Shown piece after piece: positions 7,817 to 15,027 of a stretch of 29,494 nucleotides of DNA. Source of the DNA: an uncultured Candidatus Peregrinibacteria bacterium (GTDB taxonomy: Bacteria > Patescibacteriota > Gracilibacteria > CAIRYL01); contig CAIRYL010000080.1 of NCBI GenBank assembly GCA_903882825.1, positions 1 to 29,494 on the forward strand. Reading direction: 5' to 3'. Within the stretch, counting starts at the first letter, position 1. Each line of letters starts with the position of its first letter. The position numbers were made by a program, and so were the translations under genes. The notes beneath the pieces were generated by a model. The model did not search any database. It was not told the origin of the DNA and saw nothing but the letters and a program-made list of their open reading frames with translations.

Positions 7817-8404
7817 TTATTTTTTAAAAATCTTCCACCAGAAAAAAAAGAAAATCAAAGGAATGACAACAAGACTGATTTCATGCGTATAGCTCATCAT
7901 GAGGGTAATTCCCATTTCTCCAAACATATACCCAAACCAGACTAAAAACCCACACCAAAGCGTAGATCCTAAAAATGTTATAATAATGAAAGGAATTATT
8001 CGCATTCGAAATATTCCTGCAGGAATAGAAATAATATGTCGAATAACTGGCAAAAGCCGTCCTACAAATGTGTAGAGGCGATCATTTTTAAGGAAAAGAT
8101 CTTCTGATGTTTTATATTTTTCAGGGGTAATAAGGATATATTTCCCATATTTCTCAAGGAATGACTTTCCCAAAATTCGTCCGAGTATCCAATAATTTAA
8201 GAGTGCTCCTCCTACAGATCCGGTTCCTCCAATAAGAGTAACGAAAAAAGGATTAAGAGTTCCTCGTGCGACTAAAACTCCTGCGGGAATCATGACCAAT
8301 TCAGAAGGAACTGGAATAATAGACGATTCCATCACCATGAGTATAAAAATGGTTGTATAATTTAGTGTTGGGAAAAGTTCTAGAAAAGATTCTAAAGATA
8401 ACAT
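7817..8404 (-). CDS. DedA/VTT-domain membrane protein
   Basis: 195 residues, typical for DedA. Characteristic signatures: VMESSIIPVPSE near residues 24-35 and the basic, proline-containing motif GRLLPVIRHIISIPAGIFRM near residues 114-133, which carries arginines important for function in E. coli YqjA/YghB. Four to five hydrophobic segments include two re-entrant-type stretches. DedA proteins are linked to proton-motive force maintenance and to flipping of undecaprenyl phosphate or phospholipids; the substrate here is not known. It lies seven bases after the ferredoxin stop on the same strand, so the two are probably co-transcribed. Start ATG 8404. Confidence 0.9.
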   Translation of the reverse strand: MLSLESFLELFPTLNYTTIFILMVMESSIIPVPSELVMIPAGVLVARGTLNPFFVTLIGGTGSVGGALLNYWILGRILGKSFLEKYGKYILITPEKYKTSEDLFLKNDRLYTFVGRLLPVIRHIISIPAGIFRMRIIPFIIITFLGSTLWCGFLVWFGYMFGEMGITLMMSYTHEISLVVIPLIFFFFWWKIFKK

Positions 8405-8410
8405 GTAAAA

Positions 8411-8719
8411 TTACATCAAAATTTGTAATTCAATAATATGTTCTTCAGGAGAATTAATGGCTTCTTCAGTAACACCAGAAATACAGGTGAGGCAAACATC
8501 TTCATCGGTTTCGATATATTTGTCTCCGTCTTTTTCTTGGTCTATAAATTCCATTCCAGATATAACTTTTGCACTGCAACTCATACATGCGCCTGCATGG
8601 CAGGAAAATGGAAGGTCGATCCCCGCATCTGCACATTCATCTAAAATATTCGTATCTCCTTTCATTGGTATTTTTCCAAGTTCTAGACCTTCTGCATCAC
8701 AAATAACGAGGGTAACCAT
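8411..8719 (-). CDS. Plant-type [2Fe-2S] ferredoxin
   Basis: 102 residues from ATG 8719; a GTG at 8743 would add eight residues that overlap the likely promoter. The cluster ligands are C40, C45, C48 (C-x4-C-x2-C in SCHAGACMSCSAKV) and C79 (CLTC), the spacing of plant/cyanobacterial-type ferredoxins. The protein is acidic (IDQEKDGDKYIETDED), as expected for an electron carrier docking on basic partners. It would carry single electrons at low potential in the cytoplasm. No reductase or obvious client is adjacent, and DedA follows by seven bases. A TATAAT is centred about 30 bases before the ATG. Confidence 0.9.
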   Translation of the reverse strand: MVTLVICDAEGLELGKIPMKGDTNILDECADAGIDLPFSCHAGACMSCSAKVISGMEFIDQEKDGDKYIETDEDVCLTCISGVTEEAINSPEEHIIELQILM

Positions 8720-8745
8720 AGTACACAATAAAATGACTGCCACAA

Positions 8746-8772
8746 ATTATACAAATAAGACGAAAAATGCAA
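8746..8772 (-). promoter_or_regulatory. Likely sigma70 promoter of the ferredoxin-DedA unit
   Basis: On the minus strand there is a perfect -10 TATAAT (8746-8751) and a TTGCAT (8767-8772) 15 bases upstream as a possible -35; the spacing is short. The resulting leader would be about 20 bases before ATG 8719. The -10 is seen; promoter activity is inferred. Confidence 0.4.
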
Positions 8773-8781
8773 CGTTCGTTT

Positions 8782-9936
8782 TTAAAAATATTTCATAGGA
8801 TCTTTTTTCGCACCATTTATTCTCACTTCAAAATGAAGATGAATTCCCGTAGAACCGTAGACTCGTCCGCTATTCCCCATTTTTCCAATAGCTTGTCCCG
8901 CTTTTACATAATCACCTTCTTTTACATATAAATCTTCATGATGACCATAAAGTGTTTGCATACCTCCTCCGTGATCAATGACAACGACGTTTCCGTATCC
9001 ACTGTTCCATCCATATGCTGCTTTTACAACTGTTCCTGATGCGGCAGCAATGGTATTTGGTTGAGATCGATTTCCTATATCAACCGCGTAATGTCCGTAA
9101 TGATAATATTGTGTAATTTTTCCACTTGTTGGAAAAAGTAATTTTTTGGAAGTGGAAGAAGTATTTGACGCAATCGCTGGAGGTATATTTATTTTTCCGT
9201 TTCGATTTACGTTCTTTACGGGAATATTTTGTTGGGCAATAATTATGGGCGTAGGATCTGGGCGAAGATTTTTTGCACCCGGAAGCAAAAGAAATGTTCC
9301 AACGGCTATCTCATTTCCGATTATTTTATTTTGTCGCTGAATATCAACAGTAGATATTTTATATTTTTTAGCAATTTCCTCTAAGGTTTCTCCATCTAAA
9401 ATTTTATATTGAATACCATCTACTGGTAAAATGGTGAGCAATGTACCAGTTTTTAAGCGATTTGGGTTTTCTATTTCATTATTGTCCAGAAGAGTTCTGA
9501 CTCGAATATTAAATTTGTACGCAATGCTTGATAAAGTATCTCCACTTTTAACGGTATATTGAAAAACTTCATTTACATCACTTCTATCTCCTTTTTGAGT
9601 AGGAATACTAGATTTTGCAAAAAATCCATCGTCAGCCATTGAGAAGTTTTCTGCAAAAACTGTGGTATTTATATCCGTGGGAATGAGTGGCCAAAAAGTT
9701 TGGTCAAACCGTTGAAGATAGGGAATGGCAGTAAAGAAAATAAAAAAGATAATACCCAAAAAAACAGTTTTTCGAAAAAAAACATTTTCTATTTTTTTTT
9801 CCTCCGGTGAAAGACTTCGTTCCATAGACTCCCAACTTTTCAGAAGAGGACGAATCTTTTTCAATCGAGAATGTCTGGCATTGCGTTCAAGCGTATTCGC
9901 AAGACTCTTTCCCCAAGAATAAAAAGTCACAGGCAA
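8782..9936 (-). CDS. Membrane-anchored LysM/M23 endopeptidase (murein hydrolase)
   Basis: 384 residues. Order: a basic cytoplasmic tail (1-52), one membrane helix (57-73), a linker, LysM repeat 1 (126-170, YTVKSGDTLSSIAYKFNI), LysM repeat 2 (176-219, YKILDGETLEEIAKKYKI), a Pro/Asn linker, and a C-terminal M23 (lysostaphin-type) domain (275-380). Zinc ligands are intact: H282 and D286 (GHYAVDIG) and H368 of the HLHFE motif (H366/H368), so it is likely an active glycyl/peptidoglycan endopeptidase rather than a degenerate NlpD/EnvC activator. It would act outside the membrane on cross-links during growth or division. The frame begins at TTG 9936, with purine-rich GAGGGGG ten bases ahead; ATG 9825 (residue 38) is the alternative. 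Confidence 0.88.
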   Translation of the reverse strand: MPVTFYSWGKSLANTLERNARHSRLKKIRPLLKSWESMERSLSPEEKKIENVFFRKTVFLGIIFFIFFTAIPYLQRFDQTFWPLIPTDINTTVFAENFSMADDGFFAKSSIPTQKGDRSDVNEVFQYTVKSGDTLSSIAYKFNIRVRTLLDNNEIENPNRLKTGTLLTILPVDGIQYKILDGETLEEIAKKYKISTVDIQRQNKIIGNEIAVGTFLLLPGAKNLRPDPTPIIIAQQNIPVKNVNRNGKINIPPAIASNTSSTSKKLLFPTSGKITQYYHYGHYAVDIGNRSQPNTIAAASGTVVKAAYGWNSGYGNVVVIDHGGGMQTLYGHHEDLYVKEGDYVKAGQAIGKMGNSGRVYGSTGIHLHFEVRINGAKKDPMKYF

Positions 9937-10063
9937 TGGTAAAATGCCCCCTCACTACAGGTATTCGATTACCTGGTCCCTCTTCTCTTCAGAAGGACTT
10001 CCTTTCTACTACTCGAATTTCTTCTTTTTTTCTTTTTTGAAAGTGTAATTTAATTTTTTAACA
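9937..10063 (-). other. Structured spacer ahead of the LysM/M23 gene
   Basis: Between tRNA-Arg and the M23 gene. It holds a perfect 6-bp hairpin CAGGTA/TACCTG (9958-9975, six-base loop) and next to it an imperfect one, GTCC..TTCT/AGAAGGAC (9976-9997). They precede the GAGGGGG block before the TTG start. They could be a leader element or remnants of a decayed tRNA-like sequence. No known riboswitch class is recognised. Confidence 0.3.
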
Positions 10064-10139
10064 TGGTGCCCGAGGAGGGGATCGAACCCCCAACCAACTG
10101 GTTCGAAGCCAGGTACTCTATCCATTGAGCTACTCGGGC
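10064..10139 (-). tRNA. tRNA-Arg(TCG)
   Basis: Read on the minus strand: acceptor GCCCGAG (10139-10133) pairs with CTCGGGC (10074-10068), discriminator A, CCA encoded (10066-10064). D arm GCTC/GAGT, anticodon stem CCTGG/CCAGT with loop CTTCGAA giving anticodon TCG, T loop TTCGATC. The 27-43 pair is a C-T mismatch. Reads CGA and probably other CGN codons. A degraded copy follows at 10181-10258. Confidence 0.93.
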
Positions 10140-10180
10140 AGAAAAAGATTTAAAAGAGAATAGCCTTGAACTATTTTCCG

Positions 10181-10258
10181 TTCCCCAAAACCAACTGGCT
10201 TGAAAGAAGGTACTCATGTCCATTGAGCTACTCGGGCAGAAAAAGATTTAAAAGAGAA
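10181..10258 (-). pseudogene. Decayed partial copy of tRNA-Arg with its 5' flank
   Basis: Bases 10219-10258 repeat 10121-10160 exactly (40 bases): the 5' part of tRNA-Arg (acceptor 5' strand, D arm) plus 20 bases of upstream flank, offset 98 bases. Farther into the tRNA (10181-10218) the copy is recognisable (ACCAACTGG, AGGTACTC) but altered, with changes in the anticodon loop and no matching T arm or acceptor 3' strand. It cannot fold as a tRNA. It looks like a tandem duplication whose 3' half decayed while the 5' half and promoter-side flank stayed identical. Confidence 0.75.
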
Positions 10259-10318
10259 AGTATATTAAAATATTTTTTGCTTATCTCAGTTTCTGCTTTC
10301 TGAAAATAATATTCAAAA

Positions 10319-10407
<89 letters not shown>

Positions 10408-10544
10408 CAATAATAACAAACCATTATTGAAAATTTTTCTAGATAAAAAATTGTGCATCTTTTATCTTTATTTCTTTTCGAGAAAAAAAGAGAGAAAATC
10501 GGTAGTGTAAAGGATAAAAAACATTCTTTTGAGGGGATGTATTT

Positions 10545-10581
10545 TAAAAAATCCCCCGACAAGAAATGTTGCCGAGGGATT
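10545..10581 (-). terminator. Strong Rho-independent terminator of rpsA
   Basis: On the minus strand a 13-bp stem (10569-10581 with 10550-10562, two G-T pairs, six-base loop) is followed by five or more T residues (10549 downward). It starts 34 bases after the rpsA stop codon. The plus-strand side also has a T-run, so it may work in both directions. Confidence 0.85.
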
Positions 10582-10614
10582 TTCCCTCATTTTTTTATAT
10601 GGGTCAAGAGTATC

Positions 10615-11760
10615 CTATTTTTCTAACTCCTTTGTTTCTTCATCTCCTTTCTCTTTTTTATTTGCATTTTTTTTCCCAGCTTTTTCTTCTGGAGTTTTAA
10701 AAGAAAGTTTTAAAGAGTGATCAGATTCGTTGATTTCCAAAACGGTCACTTCTACTTCGTCTCCTTCTCTATATTTTTCTCCTTCTTCAGAAAGAGAAAA
10801 TTCAGAGTTATGCACGAGTCCTGTTACTTCATCTCCGAGTGTTACAAAAATCCCATATTCAGAAACTTTGTTTACATTTCCTTTTACTCGAGACCCTATT
10901 TCAAAAGCTTTTACTCGTCCAATCCAAGGGTCTGGTATAAGGCGTTTTGTAGAAAGAGATATTTTTTCTCCATCAATTCCTATAATCATACAATCTACTT
11001 CTTGCCCAATTTTAAGAGCTTCTCCTGGAGTTTTAATATGTCCCCATGTGATTTCTGAAATATGAATGAGTCCTTCGAGCGTGCCAAAAGTAACAAATGC
11101 TCCAAATTTTACTAAACCATTTACTACTCCCTTCGCAATATCTCCAACATGAACATTTAAAAGTTCTTTATCTCGAATATCAGACATCGCTTCTCGTTCT
11201 GATACCACCACTTTTCGAACTTCCATATCAATAGTAATTACTCGAACAGTAAATTTTTGACCAATATATGCCTCTAAATGAGAAAGAATTGCCTGCGCAT
11301 TTGCTCCATCTACACGAGGATAATGTACAGGGGCTAATTGTGAAACTGGTAAAAATGCTTTTACTCCCATTGCGTCTACCATAAGACCTCCTTTGTTTGC
11401 TTCTTTTGCTACTACTTCCATTGTTTCTCCGGAATCTTTCATTTCTAAAAATTTATCCCACGCTCTCATTTGAGATGCTTTTCGGAATGAAAGAACCACC
11501 ATTCCTTCTTCGTTTTCATCTTCTAAAACAAATACGAGTACTTCATCTCCAATTTGGCATTTTTTTGCGGTTCCAAATGGATCAATAAGCTCTCGACCAG
11601 AAATAACTCCAGTAGAAACACCTCCCAAATCTACGAGGATTTTCCCTTTTTCTTTTGCAATAACACGACCAGAAATAACTTCTCCTGGTTCGATTTTTAC
11701 TCCATTTGGTGAGCTTTGGAGTGCCGATATGAGGTCTTTATCTTCAGAAAGAATAGACAT
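10615..11760 (-). CDS. rpsA: 30S ribosomal protein S1 (four S1 domains)
   Basis: 381 residues from ATG 11760; the frame extends to 11781 without conserved sequence. Four S1/OB domains are visible: about 26-95 (VISGRVIAKEKGKILVDLGG), 110-185 (a diverged copy), 197-265 (GVVNGLVKFGAFVTFGTLEGLIHISEI) and 283-352 (GNVNKVSEYGIFVTLGDEVTGLVHNSE), then a Lys/Glu-rich tail. S1 binds mRNA and places it on the 30S subunit, which matters in an organism with so few Shine-Dalgarno sequences. E. coli S1 has six domains; four-domain forms are usual in Gram-positive bacteria and CPR. The leader contains an inverted repeat that may serve autoregulation, and a strong terminator follows. Confidence 0.92.
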   Translation of the reverse strand: MSILSEDKDLISALQSSPNGVKIEPGEVISGRVIAKEKGKILVDLGGVSTGVISGRELIDPFGTAKKCQIGDEVLVFVLEDENEEGMVVLSFRKASQMRAWDKFLEMKDSGETMEVVAKEANKGGLMVDAMGVKAFLPVSQLAPVHYPRVDGANAQAILSHLEAYIGQKFTVRVITIDMEVRKVVVSEREAMSDIRDKELLNVHVGDIAKGVVNGLVKFGAFVTFGTLEGLIHISEITWGHIKTPGEALKIGQEVDCMIIGIDGEKISLSTKRLIPDPWIGRVKAFEIGSRVKGNVNKVSEYGIFVTLGDEVTGLVHNSEFSLSEEGEKYREGDEVEVTVLEINESDHSLKLSFKTPEEKAGKKNANKKEKGDEETKELEK

Positions 11761-11770
11761 AAAAAACAGA

Positions 11771-11825
11771 GTGTGGCTCAAAAAAAGTAAAATGCTTTTT
11801 TAAAAGATGCGTATCCGGGCCACAC
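11771..11825 (-). promoter_or_regulatory. rpsA: Inverted repeat in the rpsA leader (possible autoregulatory hairpin)
   Basis: Perfect 7-bp arms GTGTGGC (11771-11777) and GCCACAC (11819-11825) enclose 41 bases, with an inner AAAAAAG/CTTTTTT stem (11785-11791 / 11799-11805 region). On the transcript the closing arm ends about 10 bases before the rpsA ATG, with no Shine-Dalgarno between. The repeat is seen; a control role is inferred by analogy with autogenous control of S1 in E. coli. Confidence 0.4.
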
Positions 11826-11941
11826 GGAACTTTTTATAATCCCTAAAAAAGCCAATGGATTTTGTATGTTTTAAGGGAAAAATGCAAATTTTTTCTTCTT
11901 TTTCTATTTTTGATACTCTTATTTTGTATTTTTTTATAAGG

Positions 11942-12808
11942 ATGGAAACATTTCAGTTTCTCATACGGTTTGGATCTTTTTTATGTTTTCCATTTCTTAT
12001 TTTTTTAGGGTGGTGGTTTTATACACAAAAAAGTACCAGGTTCCCCGCTGGTTTTTTTATTATTTTCACACTGTTATTTATATGGATGCGTTTTATAGAG
12101 CCACAAATTATAATTATTACTCATCAAAATATTCCACTCCATACAAACCTTCGTATCGCGGTTATTTCGGATATTCATCTTGGACTTTTTAAAGATGAAC
12201 ATTTTTTAGAATCAGTTGTGGAAAAAATAAATGCTACTCAGGCGGATGTTCTTTTCATTGCAGGAGATTTTACGTATCGTCCAAAAATTTCAGAATTGCC
12301 GGTGTTATTTGCACCACTCCAAAAATTGCGTATGCCGGTATATGCAGTTTTAGGAAATCATGATACTGAAAATCCAGGAGAACCATTACGAGATGAGTTA
12401 AAAACTGTATTACAACAATATAATGTCCAAATCCTAGAAAATGAAAAAGTGTATGTTCAGGATATTACTCTTTTGGGATTGGGAGACCATTGGGCAGAAG
12501 AAGATAATACCTCCCTTTTACAAACGGTTACGCCAGAGGAAAAAGTGATCGTGTTGACTCATAATCCTGATACTATTTCCAATTTCCCAAATTCGTACGC
12601 TGATCTTACTGTTTGTGGGCATACGCATGGAGGACAAATTCGTATTCCATGGCTCTACAAAAAAGTAATTCCCACTATTGGAGATTTTGATACAGGACTC
12701 ACGCGTGAAAAAAATACGGCACTTTTTATTACCAGTGGACTTGGAGAAATAGGTCTTCCAATGCGATTTTTAAACTTTCCAGAAATAGTAATTTTAGAAG
12801 GACAGTAA
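11942..12808 (+). CDS. Membrane-anchored calcineurin-like metallophosphoesterase
   Basis: 288 residues from ATG 11942; an earlier ATG at 11855 would add 29 poorly conserved hydrophobic residues. Two N-terminal membrane helices (about 5-26 and 34-50) precede a metallophosphoesterase domain with every metal-binding motif: SDIHLG (D77, H79), AGDFT (D109), LGNHDTE (N139, H140), THNPD and CGHTHGGQ. The layout resembles YkuE/YaeI-type phosphodiesterases, reported to act on lipid-linked or membrane substrates. The substrate is unknown here. A TATAAT at 11835-11840 lies about 100 bases before this start and 15 before the alternative one; no good -35. The groE promoter begins eight bases after its stop. 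Confidence 0.87.
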   Translation: METFQFLIRFGSFLCFPFLIFLGWWFYTQKSTRFPAGFFIIFTLLFIWMRFIEPQIIIITHQNIPLHTNLRIAVISDIHLGLFKDEHFLESVVEKINATQADVLFIAGDFTYRPKISELPVLFAPLQKLRMPVYAVLGNHDTENPGEPLRDELKTVLQQYNVQILENEKVYVQDITLLGLGDHWAEEDNTSLLQTVTPEEKVIVLTHNPDTISNFPNSYADLTVCGHTHGGQIRIPWLYKKVIPTIGDFDTGLTREKNTALFITSGLGEIGLPMRFLNFPEIVILEGQ

Positions 12809-12815
12809 AAAATTC

Positions 12816-12844
12816 TTGACTCGTTTCTTTTAGCACTCTAAAAT
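12816..12844 (+). promoter_or_regulatory. groES: groESL promoter (sigma70/SigA type)
   Basis: A -35 TTGACT (12816-12821) and a -10 TAAAAT (12839-12844) are separated by exactly 17 bases. The -10 lies between the two arms of the CIRCE operator, so repressor binding would block polymerase. It begins 8 bases after the metallophosphoesterase stop. Confidence 0.85.
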
Positions 12845-12856
12845 GATGAGTGCTAA
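12830..12856 (+). promoter_or_regulatory. groES: CIRCE operator (HrcA binding site)
   Basis: Perfect consensus: TTAGCACTC (12830-12838), nine-base spacer, GAGTGCTAA (12848-12856). The left arm lies in the promoter spacer and the spacer holds the -10. HrcA represses chaperone genes through this element and is released on heat stress, with GroEL helping HrcA fold. hrcA is not in the window and is predicted elsewhere in the genome. Confidence 0.96.
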
Positions 12857-12928
12857 TTTTGCAAATAGGCTCTATTTGCACAGTATGCAAACTTTTCAGA
12901 ATTTTTTTTATCCTTTTACTCCATTTTT

Positions 12929-13195
12929 ATGGCAAAAATTGTCCCTCTCTTTGCACGAGTTGTTGTAAAGCCTGAAACGAAAGAAGCCACTACTGCTTCT
13001 GGAATTGTTTTGGCAGAAACCTCATCTAAAGAAAAACCCCAAAAGGGAAAAGTTATTTCTACCGGTCCTGATACAAAATCGGTAAAAGAAGGAGATATTG
13101 TACTTTTTAAAAAGTATTCTCCCACAGAAATTGAAATAGATGATCAAGAATATTTTATTCTTGATGAGGAAGACTTACTTGGAAAAATTGAATAA
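12929..13195 (+). CDS. groES: Co-chaperonin GroES
   Basis: 88 residues, slightly shorter than the usual 95. It forms the seven-subunit lid of the GroEL chamber. Motifs: LFARVVVKPETKEATTASGIVLAE including the mobile loop (about 16-32), VISTGP, GDIVLFKKYSPTEIEI and a C-terminal YFILDEEDLLGKIE. Start ATG 12929, 73 bases after CIRCE, without a Shine-Dalgarno. groEL follows after 71 bases, a gap that holds a degenerate palindromic repeat. Control by HrcA/CIRCE is expected. Confidence 0.96.
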   Translation: MAKIVPLFARVVVKPETKEATTASGIVLAETSSKEKPQKGKVISTGPDTKSVKEGDIVLFKKYSPTEIEIDDQEYFILDEEDLLGKIE

Positions 13196-13202
13196 TTTTG
13201 TG

Positions 13203-13230
13203 GTAGGGAACAAAAATTTTTGGTCTCTAC
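13203..13230 (+). repeat. Degenerate REP-like palindrome between groES and groEL
   Basis: 28 bases, arms 13203-13216 and 13217-13230. The right arm ends GTCTCTAC like the other copies, the left starts GTAGGGAA, and the core is AAAAATTTTT. Two mismatches in 14 pairs. Same length as the copies near the transposase. It lies in the groESL transcript and would form a hairpin between the two cistrons. Confidence 0.6.
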
Positions 13231-13266
13231 ATCCCTCCCTTTTTAACCATTTAACCCCTTTTTATT

Positions 13267-14901
13267 ATGGCAAAAGATATTGCATACGCTGAAGACGCTC
13301 GAAAAAAATTACTCAAAGGAGTTTTAAAGCTCTCGGATGCGGTTCGAATTACTATGGGACCCAAAGGTCGAAATGTAGTACTCGATAAAAAATATGGTGG
13401 ACCAACTATCACTAATGATGGAGTCACCATCGCGAAAGAAATTGAACTGGCTGATAAATTTGAAAATATTGGCGCACAAATTGTAAAAGAAGCGGCTACT
13501 AAAACGAATGATATTGCTGGAGATGGAACCACTACTGCTACTGTTTTAGCCGCAGCAATTATTTCTGAAGGAATGAAAAATGTGGCAGCAGGAGCAAATC
13601 CTATTTTTGTAAAAGGAGGAATTGAAAAAGCTGTTGCAAAATCAGTTCTAGAACTTGAAAAAAATACAAAACAAATTTCTACAAAAGAAGAAGTTTCTCA
13701 AGTAGCCAGTATTTCTGCACAAAATAAAGAAATTGGAGACACTATTGCTGATATTATGGATAAAGTAGGGAATGATGGTGTAATAACAGTAGAAGAAGGG
13801 CAAACCATTGGTATTACTACCGAAATTGTAGAAGGAATGAAGTTTGATAATGGATATATTTCTCCGTACATGGTTACTGATCCAGCTCGTATGGAAGCCA
13901 TTATGGAAGGAACAGCAATCCTCGTGACCGATAAAAAAATATCTTCTATTCAAACTATTTTGCCTTTAATAGAATCAATGGCAGGAGCTGGACGAAAAAA
14001 TCTCTTTATTATTGCGGAAGATATTGAAGGAGAAGCTCTTACCACACTGGTTCTGAATAAACTTCGAGGAACGTTTAATTGTGTAGCAGTAAAAGCTCCT
14101 GCGTTTGGAGATCGTCGAAAAGAAATGTTGAAAGATATTGCGATTTTAACCGGAGCGACTTTTATTACCGAAGAAGTGGGACTCACGCTTGAAAAGGCAA
14201 CTATGGACGATCTCGGAAGTGCACGAAAAATTATTATCACGAAAGATTCCACCACTATTGTGGAAGGAAAAGGAAATGTAGCAAAAATTAATGATCGTGT
14301 TCTAGAAATTAAATCAGCAGTTGAAAAAACAAAATCTGACTACGATAAAGAAAAACTCATTGAAAGGGCTGCAAAACTTTCTGGTGGAGTTGCTATTTTA
14401 AAAGTAGGAGCCGCAACAGAAGTAGAATTAAAAGAGAAAAAGCACCGAATTGAAGATGCACTTTCTGCTACTCGTGCAGCGGTAGAAGAGGGAATTGTAG
14501 CAGGAGGAGGAACCGCACTTCTTAAAATTTCGGTTTCTCTTGATGCGCTCATTGAATCTGCAGAAAACGACGACGAAAAAGTGGGAATTCTTATTGTTAA
14601 AAAAGCATTGGAAGCTCCTGTTCGACAGATTGCAGAAAATGCAGGACTCGAAGGATCTGTTATTGTAGCTCAAGTGTTGGCGGATAAAAACGCAAACAAT
14701 GGGTACAATGTAATTTCTGGAAAAGTAGAAGACTTGGTAAAAGCCGGAATTATTGATCCAAAAAAGGTAACACGTTCAGCGCTTCAAAATGCGGCTTCTG
14801 TGGCAGCAATGTTGCTCACGACTGAGGTAGCTATTACCGATTTGCCAGAACCAGAAAAACCTGCCATGCCTGATATGGGCGGAATGGGGGGAATGTATTA
14901 A
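13267..14901 (+). CDS. groEL: Chaperonin GroEL
   Basis: 544 residues, the standard length. ATP-driven protein-folding ring in the cytoplasm. The nucleotide-binding segments TMGPKGRNVVLDKKYGGPTITNDGVTIAKEIE are split by my reading across residues 28-60, then GDGTTTATVLA (near 85-95), and the signature AAVEEGIVAGGG (near 404-415). The C-terminus ends in the flexible Gly/Met tail MPDMGGMGGMY. All three GroEL domains are present. Second gene of the CIRCE-controlled operon, followed by a REP palindrome and a strong terminator. Confidence 0.98.
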   Translation: MAKDIAYAEDARKKLLKGVLKLSDAVRITMGPKGRNVVLDKKYGGPTITNDGVTIAKEIELADKFENIGAQIVKEAATKTNDIAGDGTTTATVLAAAIISEGMKNVAAGANPIFVKGGIEKAVAKSVLELEKNTKQISTKEEVSQVASISAQNKEIGDTIADIMDKVGNDGVITVEEGQTIGITTEIVEGMKFDNGYISPYMVTDPARMEAIMEGTAILVTDKKISSIQTILPLIESMAGAGRKNLFIIAEDIEGEALTTLVLNKLRGTFNCVAVKAPAFGDRRKEMLKDIAILTGATFITEEVGLTLEKATMDDLGSARKIIITKDSTTIVEGKGNVAKINDRVLEIKSAVEKTKSDYDKEKLIERAAKLSGGVAILKVGAATEVELKEKKHRIEDALSATRAAVEEGIVAGGGTALLKISVSLDALIESAENDDEKVGILIVKKALEAPVRQIAENAGLEGSVIVAQVLADKNANNGYNVISGKVEDLVKAGIIDPKKVTRSALQNAASVAAMLLTTEVAITDLPEPEKPAMPDMGGMGGMY

Positions 14902-14912
14902 TTTGTCACACC

Positions 14913-14941
14913 GTAGAGACGCCCCGCTGGGGCGTCTCTAC
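14913..14941 (+). repeat. REP palindrome after groEL
   Basis: Perfect 13-bp arms GTAGAGACGCCCC (14913-14925) and GGGGCGTCTCTAC (14929-14941), three-base loop GCT. It is 11 bases after the groEL stop and directly abuts the terminator. Same outer arms as the copies in and around the transposase, with a GC core instead of ATTG/CAAT. Confidence 0.88.
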
Positions 14942-14970
14942 AAAAAAACACCGCATTGCGGTGTTTTTTT
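14942..14970 (+). terminator. groESL terminator
   Basis: A 13-bp stem (14942-14954 with 14958-14970): seven A, CACCGC, loop ATT, GCGGTG, seven T. Classic Rho-independent terminator, symmetric so active in both directions. It immediately follows the REP palindrome. Confidence 0.92.
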
Positions 14971-15027
14971 GTGGATGACAGAAAACGGGGAATGGTGGAA
15001 AATGGGTATGATTTTATTGTGAATTCT

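Noticed and set aside
13648..14673. Several antisense frames over groEL
   Set aside because: They are codon shadows of groEL, with no start signal or family likeness.
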